Origin: Patiria miniata
Lineage: Eukaryota; Echinodermata; Asteroidea; Valvatida; Asterinidae
Assembly: GCF_015706575.1 (NCBI RefSeq)
Contig: NW_024037070.1
Location: forward strand, 305,874 to 369,873
Direction of reading: 5' to 3'
Length of the DNA: 64,000 nt
Position 1 is the first letter of the stretch, and each line of letters opens with the position of its first letter. The notes under the pieces were generated by a model. It was given only the letters and a program-made list of their open reading frames with translations, was not told where the DNA came from and did no database searches. Positions 57,076 to 64,000 of the stretch are shown piece after piece. A program made the position numbers and the translations under genes.

Positions 57076-57662
57076 TGACTCATGACATGGACTGGGACTA
57101 GGACTCGAGTCCGACTTGAGTCCAATTACCATTACTCGGACTCGGGTCATGATGACACATGACTCAGCCTTGGACTCAAACTTAACTTGCGTGACTTGGG
57201 ACTCCACCAAACTTACCACAAATCACAAATTGTTTTGAAGACAACGCTTTCCTGAGCAAGCGATACAGTCTTTGCCGTGCAAAAGAAACACATTTAAGTA
57301 CTGGCTGGCTTGTTTTGAAAAATGTACCCCAGCGTCCACACTTGATGTTATGTAAATACTAGCTTGATAGTGTTTGATACCAGATTATCTGACGCCTTGC
57401 CTTATTTGACATGTATGTATTTTTTTATTCCATCTTATGAATATTTCCAGTTCATTACATTAGAGAAAAGCTGTGAAAGAAATGGAACATTTACGCTGTG
57501 AGGTTTGAAGTTTATTTCCAATATAAATTAAGGGTAACTCATGACTCAGACTCAGATTCAACCATTGTGACACATGACTCGGACTCAACCTGCATGACTC
57601 AGGACTTAGGAGAGGCGACTCGGACTCAACTCGATGTTTGGTGACTCAAATACAAGTCTGCA
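57076..57662. repeat. GACTCGGACTCG-rich repeat, two blocks
   Basis: 57076-57200 and 57535-57660 are packed with GACTCGGACTC, CATGACTCGG and related words, with ordinary AT-rich DNA between. They could be the subterminal parts of one element. No ORF. Confidence 0.6.
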
Positions 57663-58298
57663 TGTGGCTGAAACATGCTATGTGGCCTACACGCAAAGTG
57701 GTTGGGCCTTATGGTCATTTCTGAAACGTTCCATTAGAGGGATGGGAGAAAACACATTGTCATCATTATGATACCATTAAGATTGGTCACCTGTGTGTCC
57801 TTGCTTTGGTTGCTCTGTTCTTTCTGGACAGGTTTGATGATGAGGCTTGCTTGCAAAAGTACAAGATGGTACTGATGTTCTGGGTGGTTGCTGTACCTAA
57901 AAATTCATTAAAAAGATCTCCCATTTTAACAAGCTAATTAAGTAGAACACACTTATTTATTTATTAATTTTTTTAGCAGCAGTCATAGATTAATCAATGC
58001 AATGCTCATAACACTTTTGATGCGCCTAAAGCATTTTCGAAGGCAGAATGCTGGACCGAGCAATTGTAGAAGTGGTGAATACTTTCAGTGACCTGCATCG
58101 TATTTCCAGAAATTACATAACAATTTTGCTGTGTAGCTACAATTGCAACATCGGAGCAATCGAGAGCCAATATTTGCAAAACAAGGACTTCTTTGCATTG
58201 CACATTGCTAAGGTATTGCATATATATGAAAAAAAGTAAAACTGCTGCAAACTGCTTACTGACTGGATGGACCTGGAATATATAAATCTTAAAATTAA
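57663..58298. other. No gene recognised
   Basis: A TTTCTGGACAG acceptor-like site at about 57833 precedes an open stretch of 20 codons, but no family match supports an exon. Confidence 0.4.
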
Positions 58299-58991
58299 TC
58301 TATCCCCAGAAATCTAGCTCTCACGGGAAAGACCCCCGATGCCATGGCCAAACCCATGATTCCCTTGGTTACCACGTTTCACCCCAATCTCCCTCCCCTT
58401 CGCAAAATCACTAATGACAATCATCATATCCTCCACACTTCAGATCGCCTTGCCCGCGCCATCCCCGACGGCCCCACATTGGCTAACAGGCGTCCTCGAA
58501 ATCTACGGGACTTGATTGTTCGAGCTGAAGTCCCTTCCTTAGATGCATCCCCTCCCACCCAGCATGGTACTTTCAAGTGCAGTTCCAGATGTGTTGTCTG
58601 CCAGATTCATATCCAGGAGTCTGACTCCTTTTCTGGCCACTCTTCTGTCACTACCCACAGAACCATTGGTAACATCACTTGTAACACCTCTAATGTCATA
58701 TATCTCATTTCTTGCAGGGTCTGTGGAGTGCAGTATGTAGGTGAGACTAAGAATACGCTCAAGAAGCGTTTCTATGCCCACCGGTCAACGGTCAACACCA
58801 AGAAACTAGACACCCCTGTTGGTCATCACTTCAACCTGCCTAACCACTCCATTTCTGATATGATTTTGCAGGGCATTGAATCTCTTGGCCATCGCAAGGA
58901 CTCAGTTCGCCTCAGCAGAGAGAAAGTGTGGATGAATCGTCTTCGAACTATTCAACCACATGGTCTCAACATCCAACTTGGAAATGACTAA
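58299..58991 (+). CDS. Penelope-like element, GIY-YIG endonuclease end
   Basis: Open from about 58299 (RNLALTGKTPDAMAKPMIPL), first ATG 58344, stop at 58991; 215 codons from the ATG. PLVTTFHPNLPPLRKI and RRPRNLRDLIVRA are the linker typical of Penelope-like elements after the reverse transcriptase. A Cys cluster (C79, C83, C86, CSSRCVVC) precedes the GIY-YIG nuclease: VIYLISC at 118-124, QYVGETKNTLKKRF at 130-143 with R142, H146, and E193 in SREKVW. It cuts DNA for target-primed insertion. The reverse transcriptase is absent upstream, so this is a 5'-truncated copy, but this domain itself is open with all expected residues. Confidence 0.88.
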   Translation, partial: SIPRNLALTGKTPDAMAKPMIPLVTTFHPNLPPLRKITNDNHHILHTSDRLARAIPDGPTLANRRPRNLRDLIVRAEVPSLDASPPTQHGTFKCSSRCVVCQIHIQESDSFSGHSSVTTHRTIGNITCNTSNVIYLISCRVCGVQYVGETKNTLKKRFYAHRSTVNTKKLDTPVGHHFNLPNHSISDMILQGIESLGHRKDSVRLSREKVWMNRLRTIQPHGLNIQLGND

Positions 58992-59420
58992 TCCTTTGCT
59001 TCCTCCATTGTCTTCTTTTACAGATAATCCACCTGGTCTTCCTTGTTTGTGTTTACCCATCTTCCCCCATCTTTCATCCCTTTCTACCTCCATACTGTCC
59101 CCCCCCCCCCCCCGCATCATCCCTTCACTCTCACACTCTTTTGTCCGTTCCCACTCCCTGTGACCTTTGATCCTTCCCCTTTCTGGTCCCTCCCCTGTTT
59201 ACACAAGACCCCTTGTGGTTTGCCCTCTCCCTTTGTTTCTTTGTTCTCTCATCCACCCTCCCCTGCATCTTTCCACACCTTTCACACCTAATCCTCCTTT
59301 TGTGTTTCTTCTTTCAGCCCTGCATGTTTGTGTGCACCCCCATGTTAATGTATGTACCTCTGTCATTTCTGTTTTAGCCTCTGAAGAAGAACTTGCTAAG
59401 TTCGCAACGTCAGGCCACAT
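58992..59420 (+). mobile_element. Penelope-like element, probable 3' non-coding part
   Basis: A pyrimidine-rich stretch with a C-run at 59099-59114, ending in GCCTCTGAAGAAG...TTCGCAACGTCAGGCC (59377-59416). A CTGAAGAAG...CGAAACGTCAGGCC phrase is common at the 3' ends of Penelope-like copies. Assignment to the same copy is inference. Confidence 0.55.
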
Positions 59421-60845
59421 TAATTTTAAGAAGAAGTATTGCATATATGTAAGTCACTTAAACTTGCCAGTGAAGCCGCAACTGAGCAAAGGGCCTATCA
59501 TCATCTTACAAATGTAATGCACAATTACACACTAACAATGGTTTCACACAAAAAAGGAAAGTTAGGGGAACCACTGGGAGGGACATTTGAACACATTGCT
59601 GATGGTGCATTGTGCCGAAGTTAAAATGCCACGGGTCCAGGCACATTCACCGTAAAATCAGTGTCCCCTCCATCTACCCTTTATGTATGGAGTCCCAAGT
59701 TGTTGTTTTTTTTAATGTGAGGGTCCCACTTTAAGTGTCAACCTCTGAGCCCAAGAGGGCGCCCTTTTAAGTGCAGTTCTCATATGCACTCTGCATGAAA
59801 TAAGTGCAGGATAGCCAGAAACGATCCGGTAAATATCCCGTTTTTATGTTGCTTTTAAATCATGATTTGGGTGTAATGAATGAACAGTGGGTATCGTAAA
59901 GGATCACAGAAGTATCTGAAACTGGAGATTAATCTTGGGTTAGATCAATTTGCATTGATTTTGGATAACTTTTGTTGCCTAAACTTTGATTCACAGAACC
60001 CGCGTGTCACAACTTTTACACGTAGATTTTGTATTCAATTTGTACTTGTACACTGTGAAGCGTTGCTTTCTATACAGCATTACGCTCACGTGCGCGCTGT
60101 ACATGTGGGAACTTTTGGTCACCTTTGGGGTCGTATCCATGACAATCGCGCACGGTACATGTATTATTTTCTATTTTAAGCTGCGCGCTGTGAAATGCAT
60201 GATTTTACAGGGAAGTTTGTTTATAAATTTAAACTATATTTACATTACTTTCATGTATGCTAGGTACATTGCACAAGGTGATGACACAGGCTTATAATCC
60301 ATGATTGCAAACCAACAAGAGTTGGGTGAGTCAAGGTTATATTTTGATTGCGTTTATTTACTATTATTATGTTGTAGAGATTTAATTATTTAATGCCGTA
60401 GAACTTGTATGATTAACTTTTGTATCAGATATTTATTTATGTTGTTATATTTCAGGGATTTGATACACAAGAGTTTTTATACACCAAGGATTTTATACAC
60501 CAAGGATTTTAATGAACCAAGACCTGAATGAATTTCTTTGTTGGGAGTCCTCTTGCCGTGAGGGCACACACCCTCCAATCCGAAGGATCGTCAGTTCTTC
60601 AAACCCAGGGACGCTGCCGCCGGGCGTCGCCTACCCTCACATTACCATGAACGAAGACAAATAAAAAGATGCTATTGACAAACCTCTTGTGTTGGTTTTG
60701 ATATCCTCCTGACTGGTCTGTACTTGCTTGATATTATCTTGACTGGTGAGGTATCATGCTGTGGATATCTGTCAGAACTTCCCCTGCCAAGCTAAGGATA
60801 AGCAATGAGAACTAAAGTCATTGTTTAATGTCAACACCTCAATTA
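59421..60845. other. No gene recognised
   Basis: Contains GCGCCC words and AT-rich DNA; 60470-60530 has a short TACACCAAGGATTTTA duplication. A few open frames, none matching a family. Confidence 0.45.
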
Positions 60846-61165
60846 AACTCACGTTATGTCTAAACCAACTCGTATTACTCGTACTTCTGAAACCTTCATT
60901 GACCATGTCTGGACATCTTGTCCAGAAATGTACTCACACAATGGTGTTTAACATCAACTGTAAGTGACCATTCACTAATCTATGCTGTGCATAAAGGTCA
61001 GCTCCTAAGGGGCCTGCCTGTAACATCAGGGGATGGTCGTACCGTACAGTTAATGAAAGTGATTTTATTAATGACCTTAGACAGGTTCCTTGGAGTGATA
61101 TTGAAACATCTGACAACCCTGACCTTGCGTGGAACATTTTTGGGCACAACTATAGAATACAGGGC
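60846..61165 (+). mobile_element. CR1/L2-like LINE fragment: endonuclease end and linker
   Basis: SKPTRITRTSETFIDHVWTS and PEMYSHNGV, then SDHSLIYAVHK in a second frame and VNESDFINDLRQVPWSDIET and NPDLAWNIFGHNY in a third: the C-terminal part of the endonuclease (SDH motif) and the following linker of CR1/Jockey-type LINEs. Two frame changes; both ends cut. Dead. Confidence 0.75.
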
Positions 61166-61208
61166 CACTTCACTCTATATCCGCGCCTCCGTATGGCTGC
61201 GTGGAGCC

Positions 61209-61520
61209 GTAGTCGACCTACCTCCGAGAATTGCACCCTCTACTGGCGCGCGACTCTGTGACTCCAAGACTCTGCGCTTCCACGGCTCCAGTGCCCCGTC
61301 ACAAGCGCGCCCTCCCTTCCTCTGCGAGGAAATTAACATGGATATGGATGCTTCGTTCTAAAAAAAATGAAGTCCTAGGATCATTCATATGGATATGAGC
61401 CACAGTAGTCGACCTACTGCCGAGAATTGCGCCCTCTACCGGAGCGCGACTCCAAGACTCCAAGGCTCCGCGCCTCCATGGTGCCCCTTCACAAGCGCGC
61501 CTTCCCTTCCTTGAGAAGAC
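61209..61520 (+). repeat. Two direct copies of a 115 bp block, 196 bp apart
   Basis: Both begin GTAGTCGACCTAC, contain CCGAGAATTG.ACCCTCTAC and CACAAGCGCGCC. starts at 61209 and 61405. GC-richer than its surroundings, with GACTCCAAGACTC words. Function unknown. Confidence 0.7.
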
Positions 61521-61611
61521 AAGTGCATCCGCTGTACTTAGAATTTTTTGCACGTCTGCATATTATTGTACTTTATGCCCACTGACCCCATCTGTTTCCA
61601 CGGTGACTGCT

Positions 61612-61716
61612 CTATGTTCCGACACCCCTATGTTCCGACAACCTAGATTGTGTTACTCCCGGTTAGGGTTAGGGTTAGGAATAGGAATATGTGCAGTCGG
61701 AACATAGAGGTGTTGT
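61612..61716. repeat. Short telomere-type repeat between inverted CTATGTTCCGAC words
   Basis: TTAGGG occurs about three times at 61663-61679. To the left are two CTATGTTCCGACA words (61612-61643); to the right is their reverse complement (GTCGGAACATAGAGG, 61696-61710). The whole could fold as a hairpin with TTAGGG DNA in the loop. Confidence 0.7.
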
Positions 61717-62236
61717 AGTGAAATTCCTACAGCAGCTGTATATATTATGTGCAGTCCTGGCCGAAGAAATAAAAAGTCAGTTAAGTCCTTTTTTGTTCCG
61801 AGTTCTGCCCTAGTGGCCAAGGCATTTTTGTGTTCTATTGTGTTCAGTTCTTTTGACTGGGCAGGGCAGGGCATTCCATTCTACGCGTCGGTATATAAAC
61901 CAGGAGCACATGCTTTCACCACCCCACTCCTTCGCTGTGTAGAGACTTAGCAGTGTTATAGTCGTCTACTCTACAGTTCCAGTCGCCATTTTTATGCCAT
62001 ATGTGTCCGGATACAGGAATAGGAACCATTAGGTAGTGTTTGCTCCTTACAGTGACTGTTCCCGTGGAAGGACACACTAGTTTTTGTATATACGCCTGTA
62101 AATAATTATCATCGACCAAACCAAGAGAAGTTTGACGAACAACCAGGAGTCCAGAAGAAGCCGCTGCAAGTTTAGAGCGCAGACTCCAGATATTAATTTA
62201 GGGTAAATATTTATAATATAACTTAGTCCCTAAAAC
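61711..62236 (+). repeat. Gypsy-E 5' LTR (ends approximate)
   Basis: TG start at 61711, promoter-like GTATATAAACC at 61890-61900, and the LTR/primer-binding-site border at about 62236. The second LTR is not in the window so the ends are inferred from the primer-binding site. Confidence 0.65.
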
Positions 62237-62357
62237 TGGTGACCCTGACGTTGGCCGAAACTCTTTCATTTACATTTTCATTCCGTCGGCTAACATTAAA
62301 AATAAAATTTGTAGCGTTGTATAAAAATATTTCTCATAAGTAGTTCATAAGTAGGGA

Positions 62358-62618
62358 ATGATTCGTTGTTTATTCGCTGCGGATTCGCGAGGACATAATT
62401 TCAACAAGTATCCCAAAGCATCACAGTTTCCTTTTGCCATTGATTATTTGACATATCGCGGTGCTAAAATTTATAATCTTGTAGGTCCAGTTGTCCGGAA
62501 ACTTCATACTTACAATCAATCTGACCAAGTGATAGTCAGATTAGCCGCAGGAATTAATGATTTAACAACTTTTGTTTATGATACAACTCGCGATAGAAGA
62601 GTACTTAAGCCTTCTTAA
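62358..62618 (+). CDS. Small ORF before gag, resembles first half of an SGNH hydrolase
   Basis: 86 codons between the primer-binding site and gag of Gypsy-E. LFAADSRGHNF has a Ser in the place of the SGNH block I nucleophile (GDS), RGAKIYNL fits block II, and VIVRLAAGINDLT fits block III (G-x-N-D, residues 65-68). Spacing (10, 35, 65) is right for SGNH/GDSL esterases. Block V (D-x-x-H) is not present; the ORF stops at LKPS. ORF1 proteins of some CR1 LINEs are known to carry such esterases; I know of no established role in Ty3/Gypsy elements. It could be a remnant, a folded partial domain, or a chance resemblance. Confidence 0.5.
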   Translation: MIRCLFAADSRGHNFNKYPKASQFPFAIDYLTYRGAKIYNLVGPVVRKLHTYNQSDQVIVRLAAGINDLTTFVYDTTRDRRVLKPS

Positions 62619-62735
62619 GTTTTCTGAAATGTGTAGATCCTTTTCTTTTGACCGACAGGCACTTCGAAGTAATTCTTCAGTTTAGAAATTATGTACATAC
62701 GTTTCATTTAATTTAAGTATATTTGTTACCCAAGT

Positions 62736-63614
62736 ATGGCCAAAGCACCAGAGACAGTAGAACCTTTGTATGCGGTTAGCCTTAAATTGCCACCTTTTTG
62801 GCCACACGATCCTACAATATGGTTCGCGCAAGTAGAGGCGCAGTTTCAAACTCGCCAAATTACAAGCCAGTCAACTAAATTCGCGTACGTAGTATCGTCA
62901 CTACAACCAGAAATCGCGCAAGAAGTTCGGGAACTATTAATTAGCCCTCCTGCAGGTGACCAATATGACAAGTTGAAATCGGAACTCATTAAACGAACAT
63001 CAGAATCCGAGCAAAAAAGATTGCACCAACTTTTAATTTCTGAGGAACTCGACGATAGAAAGCCATCACAGCTTCTCCGCCGTATGAAGCAACTTCTAGG
63101 AGAAAACAATCTCGAAGAAAAAATCTTGCGACAATTATTTCTCCAACGTTTGCCTCAGAACATACAATTGATATTGGCATCGACTAGTGATAGTGTAGAC
63201 TTAGAACAGTTGGCAGTTATTGCCGATAAAATCTTAGAAGTCGCATCTCCGCCCACAGTAGCCACTTCTACCGAAGTGAATGCAATGTCCTCATCCCACG
63301 CAATTGAATCGCAAATGGATGAATTACAAAGTCAGGTCAACCAATTAACAGCTCTAGTTCAAACACTTGTTGTCAACAGTCAACAAAGTAAACGTAACCG
63401 TGACTTTTCCTCTCGTGGGCGTAGTCGAGAGCGTTCTAAAAGTAAAAGTAAAAATACCGAAAGATACAGAAGTCCGTCTAAGTCTAGAAGTGACGTACCA
63501 CGCGCGGGTTCCGAGTGCTGGTACCACTGGCGATTTGGAGACGAAGCTACTAAATGTGTCAAACCTTGTTCCTACACTGAGACTAAACCTAAGACGGCAA
63601 ATCAGGAAAACTAG
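62736..63614 (+). CDS. Gypsy-E gag, fossil element
   Basis: 292 codons. SLKLPPFWPHDPTIWFAQVE, TKFAYVVSSL, LISEELDDRKPSQLLRRMKQ and LFLQRLPQNIQLILAS are the standard Ty3/Gypsy capsid wording; a coiled stretch with Gln/Leu (about 185-215) follows; then an Arg/Ser-rich region and a CWYHWRFGDEATKCVKPC Cys/His motif in place of a CCHC knuckle. Forms the particle of the element. Frame is open throughout. Confidence 0.88.
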   Translation: MAKAPETVEPLYAVSLKLPPFWPHDPTIWFAQVEAQFQTRQITSQSTKFAYVVSSLQPEIAQEVRELLISPPAGDQYDKLKSELIKRTSESEQKRLHQLLISEELDDRKPSQLLRRMKQLLGENNLEEKILRQLFLQRLPQNIQLILASTSDSVDLEQLAVIADKILEVASPPTVATSTEVNAMSSSHAIESQMDELQSQVNQLTALVQTLVVNSQQSKRNRDFSSRGRSRERSKSKSKNTERYRSPSKSRSDVPRAGSECWYHWRFGDEATKCVKPCSYTETKPKTANQEN

Positions 63615-64000
63615 AAAGCCAGCAACTAGGGACGACGAGTTTGTCTGGCAAAACAAACAGTCGTCTATTTTATATTACAGACAAAACTACTGGTACTAGA
63701 TTTCTAGTTGACAGTAAGCGTGATACCACCTACCAGTAAAGATAAATGCAACTGTAGTTCATATACGTTACAAGCGGTTAATAAAACCCCCATTACCACT
63801 CACGGAGAGAGATCTATGACTTTGAATATCGGATTAAGGCGTAATTACAAATGGATTTTCATTATCGCAGCTGTGCCTGTACCGATTATCGGCGCTGATT
63901 TCCTGAAGCATTTTTCTCTAGTGGTAGATGTTAAAAATCGCAGGTTAATTGATTCACTAACCGAACTGACAGTTTCAGGTAACAAAGCCTCTGTAATTTC

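Larger units (their letters stand above)
61711..64000 (+). mobile_element. Gypsy-E (Ty3/Gypsy), cut by the window edge, fossil
   Basis: LTR from TGTTGTAGTGAA at 61711 to about 62236, with a TATATAAA box (about 61891) and start-like region. Primer-binding site TGGTGACCCTGACG at 62237-62250. Then a small SGNH-like ORF (62358-62618), gag (62736-63614), protease start (TGTRFLVD at about 63690, in another frame) and the region before the reverse transcriptase (IIGADFLKHFSLVVDVKNRR, near 63890-63945) up to the edge. The 3' LTR and pol are outside. Gag is open; there appears to be at least one break in the protease region, although a frame shift between gag and pol can be normal for the family. Confidence 0.85.

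Overview
This 64 kb window is eukaryotic, non-coding-rich DNA, almost certainly from a marine invertebrate animal. Supporting signs are one spliced C2H2 zinc-finger exon of the Snail family, abundant ACATGT microsatellites, and a mixture of CR1-like and RTE-like LINEs, a Penelope-like element, a DIRS-type element, Ty3/Gypsy elements and TTAA-flanked T2/Kolobok-like MITEs. The species cannot be fixed from sequence alone; a deuterostome (echinoderm, hemichordate or cephalochordate) or a lophotrochozoan would all fit.

Layout. 1-2.6 kb: minisatellite, a 68 bp palindrome and members of a TGACGTCA-rich repeat family ending in variable hairpins. 2.6-9.1 kb: a CR1-like LINE (minus strand) split by a DIRS-type element, itself split by a TAGCATGC-rich inverted-repeat element. 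10.0-13.6 kb: an almost complete RTE-like LINE. 13.7-15.1 kb: microsatellite and a 173 bp tandem array ending in a hairpin. 15.1-16.9 kb: the 3' end of a Gypsy element holding a T2-like MITE, then a 456 bp foldback palindrome. 18.2-19.1 kb: the only host gene seen, the last exon of a Snail gene, with a MITE just after it. 20.9-29.9 kb: a region bounded by inverted repeats and arrays of an ATGGCGGC-containing unit, riddled with MITEs.

31.9-47.9 kb: three Ty3/Gypsy elements nested inside each other, each with its own 5 bp target duplication (outer A, middle B, inner C in reverse), plus two DNA elements inside A. 51.8-53.3 kb: a decayed Gypsy fragment. 53-57 kb: many poly-G/poly-C runs. 55.5-56.2 and 60.8-61.2 kb: LINE scraps. 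58.3-59.4 kb: the GIY-YIG end of a Penelope-like element. 61.7-64 kb: another Gypsy element running off the right edge, with an extra small ORF before gag that resembles the first half of an SGNH hydrolase.

Apart from Snail, everything recognised is mobile or repetitive. The nesting gives a relative insertion order: C is younger than B, which is younger than A. The most interesting signals are the SGNH-like ORF, the hairpin-ended TGACGTCA family whose stems keep pairing while changing sequence, the X-Y-X element in the Gypsy-A LTR, and the 185 bp periodic boxes in the element inside Gypsy-A gag. Retroelements related to LTR viruses are described as fossils only.
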